Counted from the first letter of the stretch, positions 1-9,169 are shown. The stretch: DNA of 36,585 bases from Nitrosomonas sp. (GCA_021774265.1 JAJFJG010000049.1:1-36585), one strand, 5' to 3'. The notes: a model not told the origin generated them from the letters alone. Translations and numbers: made by a program.

Positions 1-948
1 TGAGTAAAAGTGACCAAAGCACGCTATTTCTCACATTAGACGCACTGATTCCAGCGTATCACCCTTACCGTAAATTGGAACGACTATTACCATTTGATCA
101 GCTCAGTCAATCTTATCATTCACTTTATTCATATAAAGGCCAAAGAAAAAAGTACTGAATTTGCATTACGGACACTGGTGCTGCAATTTCATGAGGATCT
201 GAGTGATCGAGAGATGGAGCGTTTCATACAGGAGAAAACCTTTCTGGCAAATGGTTCTGTGATCAGTGTCTTGAAGAAAAGGTACCAGATCATAGTTATT
301 TTGGTAAGTTTCGTAAGCGCCTTGGTACTAAACGGTTAATGGGTATTTTCTCGCAGGTTCGTGACAGTTTGCACGAAATGGGCTTGGTCAAAGAAGTCTT
401 CACCTTTGTTGCCTCAAGCCAATTAATTAGTAAATCAACCAACTGGGATGACCGAGACAAAGCGATTAAAAAAGTTTACTGTAATTCAACAACAAAGCGG
501 CAGGAAAAGTAGCTGCAGTTAAGCAAGCTCGTTTTGGAAGTATAGGCCCCAAGAAGTACTGGTATGGCTACAAAGAACACGCTTCAATTGACATGCAGAA
601 CGGTTTGATCAATAAGATAGCTGGCACATCGGCAGATGTGACTGATGCGCAGGGTTGCAACATATTTGTCCCCAAGGTGGCACAGTATATAATATTCAAG
701 CGCAAAGGCTGCCATAATGCCACGATCAAAAAAACAACATGAAGGACAAGAATCGCCAAAGATATCGTTGGTTATTATCAATTCGTTCACCTTATGAACG
801 CGTCTTTGCATACCGCAACAAGAAAGTTCGTTATCGCGGATTGAAGAAAGTGCAGTTTCAGTTGTATATTCGTGCACTGGCATTCAATCTTAAACGCATT
901 ATGGGTGCTGGATATCGAGCGCATTACATTGCAACCTGCATAGGATAA
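1..948 (+). pseudogene. IS5-family transposase, broken by frameshifts
   Basis: This is a decayed IS5-type DDE transposase. Reading across frames recovers an N-terminal part (frame of base 3, with LERLLPFDQLSQ), then FALRTLVLQFHEDLSDREME after a shift near 150, then KWFCDQCLEEKVPDHSYFGK back in the first frame from about 240. A further shift near 490 leads to YWYGYKEHASIDMQNGLI. The C-terminal part at 739-948 carries IRSPYERVF (probable catalytic Glu) and KVRYRGLKKVQFQLY. At least three frameshifts preclude a full-length product. The window begins with TGAGT, so the A of the likely ATG start lies just outside. Family assignment rests on the order of these motifs, known from IS5/DUF772 transposases. 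The element's ends were not resolved. Confidence 0.85.
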
Positions 949-1065
949 TTCACCGCTATTTAACAATTCTCTTTCGCAATTCTGGGTGATTCTTGCTTGG
1001 TTTTGTATTAAACGACAGACCTATTATAAGTCTGCCTCTAGAAGTGTCCTGGTGTATAAACCATT

Positions 1066-1593
1066 TCATCTGGAAAGAGGAGTAAATGTAACGACAGGGA
1101 TATTTGAATCATTGTTGATGAAATTTACTGATAAAATATGTTTCATATCAAATAACAGAACCTTGTGAGATTTTAGATTCACGCTAGTTTCAAAATAAGC
1201 GTTGCTTTCCTCGAAAGTATTTTCTGTTTTGATTGAATCTGGGTCGATCACTTCAACTTGCAATACATCGCTTACTATAAATGCAGTTTTTTTCTGACCG
1301 TTTTTGCATACAATAATTGGAGTTTCAAGATTATAAGGTTCGGTCCGTTTCATTCCCAACCATTGGCTTAGATCAATGACGGGAATACTCTTGCCGCGAT
1401 AATCCATTAACCCCATTAAATAACTTACGCTATTAGAGGCTGGTTGTAATGTTGCTAATGGTAGAACACATTCAACAAATACCAGATCAATGGCATATTG
1501 ATTTTTTTGTAGTCGTATTGGTAATATTTGACGTGCGGGTGCTGACAGTTTATGAGTGTTTATAAATGCTGCATCAGGACGATTCTCTTGCAT
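1066..1593 (-). CDS. Orphan CheW-domain chemosensory coupling protein
   Basis: A 175-residue protein with one CheW-like domain covering most of its length. The domain starts at about residue 25 (ILPIRLQKNQYAIDL) and has the CheW-typical strand order, including YLMGLMDYRGKSIPVIDLSQWLG and the later TAFIVSDVLQVEVI and VLLFDMKHIL. CheW proteins couple chemoreceptors to the CheA kinase. No cheA, mcp or pil/wsp-type gene lies nearby, so its partner is elsewhere. It begins with ATG preceded by a G-rich stretch (GGGG about 5 bases upstream). It lies 116 bases downstream of the glycan gene on the same strand, with no obvious terminator between them. It is slightly longer than a minimal CheW because of a polar N-terminal extension of about 22 residues. 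Confidence 0.8.
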   Translation of the reverse strand: MQENRPDAAFINTHKLSAPARQILPIRLQKNQYAIDLVFVECVLPLATLQPASNSVSYLMGLMDYRGKSIPVIDLSQWLGMKRTEPYNLETPIIVCKNGQKKTAFIVSDVLQVEVIDPDSIKTENTFEESNAYFETSVNLKSHKVLLFDMKHILSVNFINNDSNIPVVTFTPLSR

Positions 1594-1709
1594 TAAAACC
1601 CCATTCAGTTTTGAACGTATAACAACTATCTATCCACATTTAACGTCAAAATTTATCGTTTCTTAAGGATCGTCAAATAGATTGATTGAAGCAAAGCTGA
1701 CACAAGGGT

Positions 1710-3611
1710 TTAACGTATTTCTTTTTCCTTCACAGTTATTTTTGAATATTCAGGCACCCATTTCTTTAATTGCTGTCTGACTTCCTCGTCACTTAAAACA
1801 GTCTGTTCTTCAAACCAATCCACAAGTGCAGCTAACCATTCTCTGTCTACCTGACGCGCTTGCGCAATACGTAATTTTGCGTGGGGTGTTGGTAACGTGT
1901 TCTCATTAGCCGCCAATAGTTCTTCGTGGAGTTTCTCACCCGATCTGAGTCCGGTGTAGGTAATTTTAATATCGTCTTCTGTCAAACCAGACAAACGAAT
2001 CAAATCACTTGCAAGATCAATAATTTTAACGGGGTCACCCATATCTAGCACAAAGATTTCGCCGCCACCTTCCACGCCACCCATTGACCCCGCTTGAAGT
2101 ACTAATTGTGCGGCTTCTGGAATTGACATGAAGTAGCGGGTCATCTCAGGATGCGTAATGGTGATCGGGCCACCTTTGCCAATTTGTTCGCGAAATTTTG
2201 GGATGACACTACCCGCACTACCAAGCACATTACCAAAACGCACCATGACAAAGCATGTTTTTTTCTTTTTACCTGTGCTATTACTTGTTTCAGTATTAGC
2301 ATTTGGTGTCTGCATTGCCTGGCATACCATCTCAGCCAAACGTTTACTTGCACCCATGATATTAATCGGATTAACGGCCTTGTCCGTCGAGATTAAAACA
2401 AACTCATCTACAGCAAAGTCCGTTGCCATTTTGGCAAGCACATAAGTTCCCATAACGTTATTTAACAAAGCCTGCCAAGCATTTTCATTCTCCATTAAGG
2501 GCACATGTTTGTATGCTGCCGCATGGAAAACAATGGTGGGATGGAACTGTGAAAATAACTGTTTCAGTCGTGCAGCATCTTTTACATCACCAATGACAAA
2601 TGATAATTTGATATCTGGAAAAGTCGAACGGAATTCTTCTTCGATACTATAGAGCGCAAACTCATTTAACTCTAGCAATACTAGTCGGTCTGGTTTAAAT
2701 GTAATAATTTGTCGGCATAATTCCGAGCCGATAGAGCCGCCTGCGCCGGTAATTAATATGGTTCTTTCGGACAATAAGCCATGCAACCCTATATCATCTA
2801 ATACCACGGGTGCTCTGCCTAATAAGTCGTCTAGTTCAATACTGCGAATTTGCGATACCGTTGTTTTGCCGCTAATCAAGTCGATATAGGAGGGTACAGT
2901 CATTGCCTTGACGCCAATTTCGGCGCATAACGCCAACGCTTGACGGTGGATGCGATGGGATACTAAAGGCATGGCAATAATGACATGAGCAACATTAAGT
3001 TTATGCGCCCAAAACGGCAAATCCTTGATCGCACCCAGCACGCGCACACCATGCAAACGTGTACCTACCTTTCTTGGGTCATCATCCAGCAAGCCAGCAA
3101 CATGCCAATCACGACTACGTTCCAAATCTTTCACTAAACTAATCGTTGTCCGGCCTGCACCTAGAACCAAAACTAGCTTGCCCTCATAATTCTTTAAGCT
3201 GTATAAGCGACGTTCTTTCCATGCGCGATATAGTAAACGACTGCCACCCATGATGAGCAACAATAAAATGGACGCTAATAGTATGATTGAGGGAGGTATA
3301 TCATCAGATAATTCAAGTAGCCATATTATTGCAAAAGCGAAGACTCCACCTAATAAGACTGCAAGTAAAATGCGTTTTAAATCAGGTAGACTAGCGTATC
3401 TCCAAACACCACGATAAAGGCCCAGCCATAAGCATATTCCCGCTTGTACGAACATCACCCATGGCAAAATATTATTTAATGAACTAACTGACGAAGCAGG
3501 AATTTCAAAATTGAAAAGCAGCAAATAGGCTAGCCACCATGCAACCGCCACTGCCAAGAAGTCATGAACAACCGCAATCACACTACGAATATCAAATCTT
3601 CTTGCGATCAT
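1710..3611 (-). CDS. WbpM/CapD-type membrane nucleotide-sugar 4,6-dehydratase/epimerase
   Basis: A large inner-membrane nucleotide-sugar modifying enzyme of the WbpM/FlaA1/PglF class. The N-terminus has four hydrophobic segments, followed by a first Rossmann-like domain (LVLGAGRTTISL). The catalytic SDR domain begins at about residue 287 with TGAGGSIG. The active-site area reads STDKAVNPINIMGASKRLAE, giving the Ser...Met...Lys arrangement described for WbpM rather than Ser-Tyr-Lys. Such enzymes convert UDP-GlcNAc-type sugars to 4-keto-6-deoxy derivatives for O-antigen, capsule or glycan synthesis. I chose the ATG at 3611 (633 residues): it sits one base after the upstream stop and has AAAGG about 7 bases ahead. 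The earlier ATG at 3650 has no visible ribosome binding site. The upstream gene is a matching priming transferase. Confidence 0.9.
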   Translation of the reverse strand: MIARRFDIRSVIAVVHDFLAVAVAWWLAYLLLFNFEIPASSVSSLNNILPWVMFVQAGICLWLGLYRGVWRYASLPDLKRILLAVLLGGVFAFAIIWLLELSDDIPPSIILLASILLLLIMGGSRLLYRAWKERRLYSLKNYEGKLVLVLGAGRTTISLVKDLERSRDWHVAGLLDDDPRKVGTRLHGVRVLGAIKDLPFWAHKLNVAHVIIAMPLVSHRIHRQALALCAEIGVKAMTVPSYIDLISGKTTVSQIRSIELDDLLGRAPVVLDDIGLHGLLSERTILITGAGGSIGSELCRQIITFKPDRLVLLELNEFALYSIEEEFRSTFPDIKLSFVIGDVKDAARLKQLFSQFHPTIVFHAAAYKHVPLMENENAWQALLNNVMGTYVLAKMATDFAVDEFVLISTDKAVNPINIMGASKRLAEMVCQAMQTPNANTETSNSTGKKKKTCFVMVRFGNVLGSAGSVIPKFREQIGKGGPITITHPEMTRYFMSIPEAAQLVLQAGSMGGVEGGGEIFVLDMGDPVKIIDLASDLIRLSGLTEDDIKITYTGLRSGEKLHEELLAANENTLPTPHAKLRIAQARQVDREWLAALVDWFEEQTVLSDEEVRQQLKKWVPEYSKITVKEKEIR

Positions 3612-3612
3612 T

Positions 3613-4608
3613 TTAGCCTTTGTTAATAAGATTTCTTTGGTGTTGATCAAAGTAAAACATTGAAATCAAATAAGTACTTCCCCATGCTGCACCCATCAAG
3701 CACTGTATTAAGATATCTTTTTCCAATACCCACACGGCACTAGCACTAACAATTAACATTAAAACATAACTACTTAATGCCATATTACGGTGTCCAAAGC
3801 CACTTTGGATAATTCGTTGATAATAATGCCCACAATGTGCTTGCCATATTTTCTCATGTCGTAAGCCCCGCTTGATCAGCGTGATAGTTGAATCTGCGAT
3901 AAATGGCGAGAAAACAATGAGTGGAAAGCACCATGACCATAGTTCTTCAACCCAACCAAGAATACCTAGAGCTGCAGCTAGAAATCCTAAAGGAATGGCT
4001 CCTGCATCACCCATAAAAATACGGGCGGGGTGAAAATTATGCAAAAGAAAAGCCATAGCAGCCGCGGAAATTGCAAAATTCACTGTGGCAAACTGATGAT
4101 TTTCAACAAGAAATGAAGTCAGGCCATAACAACCAAAGCCAATGACTGCCATTCCCCCAGCCAGACCATTTGACCCATCCATGAAATTATATAGGTTTGA
4201 CGCCCAGATGGTTGCAACTACAACTAATAAAATGACAATCCAGTCATGCATATCTGTAAGACAAAATACTGAAAAAAGAATAGCAACTAATGTTTGTGCT
4301 AATAACCGAAACCAAACGGGCATACCAGAAATATCGTCAGCAAGTGATATGACGGACAATAAGCAGACACCCAGCCAGACTGAAATAGGTAAAGCTGCGG
4401 AAAATAGCAGCCAAGTAGACAATATTCCTATCATTAAGCCAATGCCGCCCGTGCGGGGTGTTGGTTGGGAGTGTAGCGAACGAGTATTAGGGTAATCCAA
4501 TATTTTAGGTGCATTACCTTTTATCAACCATGCTGTAATAAAAAACGTTATCGTAAATGAAAATAGTGGTGCCGCAATAATGGATAAAAAAGGGGTGTCC
4601 GTAATCAT
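3613..4608 (-). CDS. WecA/WbpL-family undecaprenyl-phosphate glycosyl-1-phosphate transferase
   Basis: A 331-residue polytopic membrane enzyme of glycosyltransferase family 4 (MraY/WecA/WbpL). Visible motifs are ADDISGMPVWFRL (aspartate-rich motif), NFMDGSNGLAGG, FMGDAGAIPLGF and HCGHYYQRI, in the family order, separated by about ten hydrophobic helices. Enzymes of this family move a sugar-1-phosphate from a UDP-sugar onto undecaprenyl phosphate, the first lipid-linked step of surface glycan assembly. It is translationally coupled to the WbpM-type gene (stop TAA, one base, then ATG). This pairing is like wbpL-wbpM at the end of Pseudomonas O-antigen loci, but here no other glycosyltransferases adjoin. 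The upstream minus-strand gene ends in a terminator, so a promoter of its own within the ~40 bases before the start, or read-through, must be assumed. Confidence 0.9.
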   Translation of the reverse strand: MITDTPFLSIIAAPLFSFTITFFITAWLIKGNAPKILDYPNTRSLHSQPTPRTGGIGLMIGILSTWLLFSAALPISVWLGVCLLSVISLADDISGMPVWFRLLAQTLVAILFSVFCLTDMHDWIVILLVVVATIWASNLYNFMDGSNGLAGGMAVIGFGCYGLTSFLVENHQFATVNFAISAAAMAFLLHNFHPARIFMGDAGAIPLGFLAAALGILGWVEELWSWCFPLIVFSPFIADSTITLIKRGLRHEKIWQAHCGHYYQRIIQSGFGHRNMALSSYVLMLIVSASAVWVLEKDILIQCLMGAAWGSTYLISMFYFDQHQRNLINKG

Positions 4609-4649
4609 AATGGCATGATTTCCATGGATAATCGATGCTTTCCATTAAT

Positions 4650-4691
4650 AAAAAAACCACCTTTCCACCATAATATGATGAGAAGGTGGTT
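4650..4691 (-). terminator. Rho-independent terminator of the aminotransferase gene
   Basis: A 9-base perfect stem (AACCACCTT at 4655-4663 with AAGGTGGTT at 4683-4691) is followed on the minus strand by a run of six T. It lies about 32 bases after the aminotransferase stop and before the glycosyltransferase start, so it separates the two transcription units. Confidence 0.8.
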
Positions 4692-4723
4692 GTGTTACGT
4701 TTCAATAAGTATAAGTGATAAAT

Positions 4724-5959
4724 TTACCCAGAGAAGCTGGTTGGCACTGGATTGGCTGCATAATTTTGATGCGCCGCCGCAGCTGCTGCACCACGTTCAA
4801 CTTTAACACCCATTTCTGAGAGTACTGTTTCTAACGAGGTTAAACAGAACAGTACGTTCTCAACTCTGCTTGATGTGCCCATTAGGCCAAAGCGCCATAC
4901 TTTTCCTGCAAAAGCACCTAAACCCGCACCAATTTCTAAGCTGTACTCGCTGAGTAGTTTGCGGCGCACTTCTTTTTCATCAATGCCTTCAGGAATGAAG
5001 ACTGAATTTAGCTGTGGTAAACGGCATTCTGCATCAACTAAATAGTTAATGCCCATGGTCGCAAATCCGGCCTTCAGTGCTTGGTAGTTGCGCTCATGCC
5101 GCGCCCATGATTGTTCCAGGCCTTCTTCAGCTAGCATCACTAAGGATTCATGCAAGGCATAAAGTGCATTAGTTGGCGCGGTGTGGTGATATGTGCGAGC
5201 TGATGCTCCCCCCCAATAACCCAACAACTGATTCAAATCCATAAACCAGCTGTGAACCTTGTCCTGACGATTTTTAACTAGATCCGTTACACGTTCAGAG
5301 AAGCTGACTGGAGATAATCCCGGTGGGCAAGACAGGCATTTCTGGCTACCTGAATAAATGGCATCAATACCCCACTCATCCACATAAATTGGTGAGCCAC
5401 CCAATGATGTCACGGTATCTACAATAGTCATACAATCATGACGACGTGCAATTTCACACAATGTTTTTGCATCAGATAATGCGCCCGTGGAAGTCTCAGC
5501 ATGGACAAAAGCAAGAATCTTTGTGTCTGGGTTTTTTTTCAATGCATCTTCTACCTTTTGCGGGTCGACTTGCTTACCCCAGTCATCATTAACAACAACA
5601 GCTGTGCCACCATGGCGTTCGATGTTCTCAACCATGCGCGGTCCAAATACACCATTACAGCACACAACGACTTTATCGCCAGGAACAACCATATTAACAA
5701 AACACATTTCCATTCCTACTGAACCCGGACCTGAAACCGAGAATGTCATCATATTTTTAGTTTGGAATGAGTAGCGTAATAGACCTTTCATCTCTTCCAT
5801 CATGTTTGAGAATACTGGGTCAAGATGGCCCAATGTTGGACGTGCCATTGCGGCCAGTACGCGAGGGTGGGTATCTGATGGCCCTGGACCCATTAATACA
5901 CGTTGGGGTGGGTAAAATGTAGTTACTTCTTTTGTGGGACGAAAATCATTAATAGCCAT
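4724..5959 (-). CDS. Class V PLP aminotransferase, alanine/serine-glyoxylate type
   Basis: A 411-residue class V aminotransferase related to alanine-glyoxylate and serine-glyoxylate aminotransferases. It has the N-terminal substrate motif VLMGPGPSDTHPRVLAAM, FVHAETSTGAL, IVDTVTSLGGSPI (PLP-binding Asp) and the Schiff-base lysine at about residue 207 in YSGSQKCLSCPPGLSPV. The reaction is expected to be glyoxylate plus alanine or serine giving glycine plus pyruvate or hydroxypyruvate; the amino donor cannot be read from sequence. The ATG at 5959 has AGGA about 7 bases upstream; an in-frame TTG at 5965 is less likely. The protein ends in an unusual Ala-rich, low-complexity tail (GAAAAAAHQNYAANPV). 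It is monocistronic with its own terminator. Confidence 0.85.
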   Translation of the reverse strand: MAINDFRPTKEVTTFYPPQRVLMGPGPSDTHPRVLAAMARPTLGHLDPVFSNMMEEMKGLLRYSFQTKNMMTFSVSGPGSVGMEMCFVNMVVPGDKVVVCCNGVFGPRMVENIERHGGTAVVVNDDWGKQVDPQKVEDALKKNPDTKILAFVHAETSTGALSDAKTLCEIARRHDCMTIVDTVTSLGGSPIYVDEWGIDAIYSGSQKCLSCPPGLSPVSFSERVTDLVKNRQDKVHSWFMDLNQLLGYWGGASARTYHHTAPTNALYALHESLVMLAEEGLEQSWARHERNYQALKAGFATMGINYLVDAECRLPQLNSVFIPEGIDEKEVRRKLLSEYSLEIGAGLGAFAGKVWRFGLMGTSSRVENVLFCLTSLETVLSEMGVKVERGAAAAAAHQNYAANPVPTSFSG

Positions 5960-6374
5960 GAACAATCCTAAATTTAGTGTGAATAGTGTGAACTGAAATT
6001 ATTATTTTTATAAGAAATGCTGATTCTAACAAGTGAATGAGAAGTTTACTATAAGCAAAATGATGTGACTTCTAGTTCATTCTGGATTGATTGGGGAAAT
6101 TTAATGACTAATGGAGGGTTTTAAAACAATGTTGATTGCTTGGTACTGATAGTCGATGTAGTGCTAGGTGTATATAATTTTGATAGAAGTATCATTTTAA
6201 ACAGTAGGTTGTTTGTGCTGAATTTATTTAATGGGTTTGAGAGTTGCGGGTCGGTTTATTGAGCAAACTACTAAAACATGTTTGACAGAAAACTGCAATG
6301 ACGTAAACTTTAGGTAATAGAAAAATTGCTGCGTCTATTCGATGCAGATTTTATAATTTATATAGGAAATCACG
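5960..6374. other. Intergenic region between divergent genes
   Basis: This AT-rich stretch of 415 bases separates the minus-strand aminotransferase from the plus-strand lipoprotein. I see no convincing gene on either strand. It must contain the divergent promoters; one plus-strand candidate is listed separately. Confidence 0.6.
6282..6309 (+). promoter_or_regulatory. Candidate sigma-70 promoter for the small lipoprotein gene
   Basis: A perfect -35 hexamer TTGACA (6282-6287) is followed after 16 bases by TAAACT (6304-6309), which matches the -10 consensus at four of six positions. The start codon is about 65 bases downstream. A TATAAT at 6352-6357 is an alternative -10 but lacks a good -35. 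Inference only. Confidence 0.35.
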
Positions 6375-6563
6375 ATGAAACTTTCAATCCTTGTTGCCGT
6401 ATTGCTGGCATTCTCACTATCTGCTTGCATGGAATCACCTGTCTCCGAAGGTAGAGCGGATCTTCCAGCAAAAGATTTTGCTGAATACGCAAAAGAACGT
6501 GAAGCACTCCAGAATTCATCTAATAATGCTGCGCCTGATTCGGAGCCTCAACCATATAAATAG
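6375..6563 (+). CDS. Small putative lipoprotein
   Basis: A 62-residue protein with a short lipoprotein signal peptide: MKLSIL, a hydrophobic stretch, and the lipobox LSAC with the lipidated Cys at about residue 18. The mature part is about 45 residues, polar and rich in Ala, Glu, Asn and Pro, so it is probably disordered. An AGGAAA ribosome binding site lies about 6 bases before the ATG. Small lipoproteins of this sort are common near hisC or lysA in proteobacteria, but no function can be assigned. It stands alone, with a strong hairpin about 30 bases downstream. Confidence 0.7.
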   Translation: MKLSILVAVLLAFSLSACMESPVSEGRADLPAKDFAEYAKEREALQNSSNNAAPDSEPQPYK

Positions 6564-6595
6564 TATTTATGTTTTTAAAAGAAGAATAAACATTA

Positions 6596-6635
6596 ATTTT
6601 CGTGCTGCATGCTTCTATAGCTGTAGCACGAAAAT
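6596..6635. terminator. Strong hairpin, possible terminator
   Basis: An 11-base perfect inverted repeat (ATTTTCGTGCT at 6596-6606 with AGCACGAAAAT at 6625-6635) with an 18-base loop that can pair further. It lies just after the small lipoprotein gene. There is no T run after the right arm, apart from the A/T bases inside the stem, so terminator function is likely but not certain. Confidence 0.5.
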
Positions 6636-6709
6636 CTCTCTAGCTCTTTGGTTTTGAGTGAAAATTCCTTCAATTTTTTCTTTTATCATTCAAAAAGTTG
6701 TTTTATTTG

Positions 6710-6745
6710 TTCCATATTGGAAAACTAATTCCATAGGCATGCCTA
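6710..6745. promoter_or_regulatory. Two palindromes upstream of the his operon
   Basis: TTCCA-TAT-TGGAA (6710-6722) and the perfect 12-base palindrome TAGGCATGCCTA (6734-6745) lie 80 to 44 bases ahead of the hisC start. They could be operator sites for a dimeric regulator. I see no his leader peptide with a His-codon run and no T-box. Function is inferred from position only. Confidence 0.3.
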
Positions 6746-6788
6746 GCAAAGATAAACTTTGAATCGATGTTGAGTTAAAATAGGCGCC

Positions 6789-7871
6789 ATGCCTAATTCT
6801 TTCGACCCTGACCAAATAATACGACCAGAGATTCTCGCACTTTCTGCCTATCATGTGCCACCTGCAACGGGTATGATAAAGCTTGATGCGATGGAGAATC
6901 CTTATGCACTGCCATCTGCGTTGCAAGATGAAATTGCAGGATTGTCAGCCCATGCGCCCATTAATCGTTACCCTGATCCCAGCGCAGTTGCACTCAAAGC
7001 TGCTTTGCGAGAAGCATTAGTCGTGCCTGATGGCATGGATATCATGTTGGGGAATGGGTCGGATGAAATTATTCAGATTATTGCCATGGCAGCGGCTAAG
7101 CCTGGCGCGGTATTAATGAGTGTTGAACCCGCGTTTGTTATGTTCCGTATGATTGCCACATTTGCTAACATGGGCTATGTTGGTATTCCACTAAACACTG
7201 ATTTTTCAATAGACTTGGATGCGATGCTTGCGGCCATTGAAGAACACAAACCTGCTGTGATTTTCTTGGCTTATCCCAATAACCCTACGGGTAATTTATT
7301 TGATGCTGATGCTATTTTGCACATTATTGAAGCCAGCTCAGGCATCGTTGTCGTGGATGAGGCGTATCATGCATTTGCTGATGTAAGTTTAATCAATAAG
7401 CTAACGCAACATCCAAATCTACTATTGATGCGCACACTTTCTAAGCTGGGTTTGGCCGGTTTAAGATTGGGGATGCTAATTGGGCGCCCTGAATGGTTGA
7501 TTCATCTGGAAAAGCTGCGCTTGCCTTATAATGTTGGCATAATGACGCAATTAGTTGCGAAAGCAGTGTTACGTCACCCTGAGTTGTTATTAGAACAAGC
7601 GGCTGCCATTAAGGCTGAACGCTCAATAATGAATAAGCGCCTAGCGGCAATGGATGGCGTCGAAGTTTTTCATTCGGACGCTAATTTTATTTTGTTAAGG
7701 GTAAATGGGGCAAAACAGATATTTCAAACGCTCAAACAACGTGGCATATTGATTAAAAATCTGGATGGAACGCATCCTTTATTGGAGAATTGTTTGCGTG
7801 TAACAGTAGGTACAATCGACGAAAATGCACAATTTTGTTTTACATTAAACGATATAGTAAAAAACCATTAA
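6789..7871 (+). CDS. hisC: Histidinol-phosphate aminotransferase
   Basis: A 360-residue fold-type I PLP aminotransferase that converts imidazole-acetol phosphate and glutamate to histidinol phosphate and 2-oxoglutarate. Characteristic segments are [50 protein letters not shown] and the Schiff-base lysine at about residue 219 in [16 protein letters not shown], followed by the phosphate-binding Arg. Length and motif order match HisC. It is the first gene of the local his cluster; hisG and hisD, which often precede it, are not in the window. Only a weak ribosome binding site is visible ahead of the ATG. hisB follows after 36 bases. Confidence 0.95.
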   Translation: MPNSFDPDQIIRPEILALSAYHVPPATGMIKLDAMENPYALPSALQDEIAGLSAHAPINRYPDPSAVALKAALREALVVPDGMDIMLGNGSDEIIQIIAMAAAKPGAVLMSVEPAFVMFRMIATFANMGYVGIPLNTDFSIDLDAMLAAIEEHKPAVIFLAYPNNPTGNLFDADAILHIIEASSGIVVVDEAYHAFADVSLINKLTQHPNLLLMRTLSKLGLAGLRLGMLIGRPEWLIHLEKLRLPYNVGIMTQLVAKAVLRHPELLLEQAAAIKAERSIMNKRLAAMDGVEVFHSDANFILLRVNGAKQIFQTLKQRGILIKNLDGTHPLLENCLRVTVGTIDENAQFCFTLNDIVKNH

Positions 7872-7907
7872 CAAACTCACATTTTAAACAAAGACGAATC
7901 ATTAATT

Positions 7908-8495
7908 ATGCGCCAAGCACAAGTCACACGTAATACGCTAGAAACTCAAATCAGCGTCAATATAAATCTAGACGGGACAGGTAAAGCCGTCCTGGAAACA
8001 GGTGTGCCTTTTCTTGATCATATGCTGGATCAAATTGCACGCCATGGCATGATGGATATAGAGATCAATGCCAAGGGTGATTTGCATATTGATGCACATC
8101 ACACTGTGGAAGATATTGGTATCACCTTAGGCCAAGCATTTAAACAGGCGGCAGGTGACAAGAAAGGGTTGCGACGTTATGGTCACGCTTATGTGCCATT
8201 GGACGAAGCCTTATCTCGTGTGGTGATTGATCTATCCGGTCGTCCTGGATTAGAGTTTAACATTGACTTTACCCGTGCATGTATCGGCGAATTTGATGTC
8301 GACTTGGTCAATGAATTTTTCCAAGGGTTTGTAAACCATGCATTGGTCACATTGCACATTGATAATCTGTCAGGGAAAAACGCACACCATCAAGCAGAAA
8401 CGGTATTTAAAGCATTTGGCCGTGCATTGCGCATGGCTGTCGAAAATGATCCCGGCGCGGCTGGAATCATCCCATCAACTAAAGGCACTTTGTAA
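7908..8495 (+). CDS. hisB: Imidazoleglycerol-phosphate dehydratase
   Basis: A 195-residue monofunctional HisB that dehydrates imidazole-glycerol phosphate to imidazole-acetol phosphate. It shows both halves of the duplicated fold with their metal-binding His/Glu motifs: [13 protein letters not shown] and [16 protein letters not shown] in the first half, and [19 protein letters not shown] in the second. It lacks the fused histidinol-phosphatase domain seen in enterobacteria, so that activity must come from another gene. The cluster order hisB-hisH-hisA-hisF is the common one. It ends 23 bases before hisH. Confidence 0.97.
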   Translation: MRQAQVTRNTLETQISVNINLDGTGKAVLETGVPFLDHMLDQIARHGMMDIEINAKGDLHIDAHHTVEDIGITLGQAFKQAAGDKKGLRRYGHAYVPLDEALSRVVIDLSGRPGLEFNIDFTRACIGEFDVDLVNEFFQGFVNHALVTLHIDNLSGKNAHHQAETVFKAFGRALRMAVENDPGAAGIIPSTKGTL

Positions 8496-8518
8496 GTTAG
8501 CCTTTTATACATTAAAGT

Positions 8519-9169
8519 ATGACTGATATCGCAATTGTTGATTATGGAATGGGGAATTTACGTTCTGTATCTAAAGCTCTTGAGCACGTCGCACCCAACG
8601 CATCCGTTGTAGTTACTAATGACCCGTCGATTGTCCACCAAGCAGAACGCGTGGTTGTTCCCGGCCAAGGTGCTATGCCAAACTGTATGCGCGAGTTAGA
8701 AGCACGCGGATTACGGCAAGCCGTGCTAGAAGCCGCTGCTAATAAACCGTTTCTTGGTATTTGCATTGGTTTACAAATGTTGTTTGAAGAAAGCGAAGAG
8801 GGTCATGTCAAAGGGCTCAATATTCTGCCTGGTAAAGTGCTACATTTCCCAGCTTCTGCGATGACATCACCCGATGGTCAAAAGCTCAAGGTGCCCCATA
8901 TGGGTTGGAATCAAGTCCACCAGATGATGGATCACCCTTTATGGAAAGGTATAGCTGACGACGCCCGCTTTTATTTTGTGCATAGTTATTATGTTCAAGC
9001 GGCAAACGAAGCATCGATTGCCGCACAAACTAATTTTCCTTTTCCATTTACTTGTGCAGTTGCAAAGGATAATATTTTCGCTGTACAGTTTCACCCAGAA
9101 AAAAGCCATGATGCTGGATTAAAATTATTAAGTAATTTTACGACTTGGAAACCAAGTTTTCAGCATTAA
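8519..9169 (+). CDS. hisH: Imidazole glycerol phosphate synthase, glutaminase subunit
   Basis: A 216-residue class I glutamine amidotransferase. It has the nucleophile Cys at about residue 82 (FLGICIGLQMLFEES) and the His-Glu pair at about 192 and 194 (VQFHPEKSHDAGL). The N-terminus reads IAIVDYGMGNLRSVSKAL, typical of HisH. It releases ammonia from glutamine and channels it to HisF, encoded two genes downstream. The ATG at 8519 lies in the run of his genes; the ribosome binding site is poor (AAAGT). A 54-base AT-rich gap with a nine-T run separates it from hisA. Confidence 0.96.
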   Translation: MTDIAIVDYGMGNLRSVSKALEHVAPNASVVVTNDPSIVHQAERVVVPGQGAMPNCMRELEARGLRQAVLEAAANKPFLGICIGLQMLFEESEEGHVKGLNILPGKVLHFPASAMTSPDGQKLKVPHMGWNQVHQMMDHPLWKGIADDARFYFVHSYYVQAANEASIAAQTNFPFPFTCAVAKDNIFAVQFHPEKSHDAGLKLLSNFTTWKPSFQH

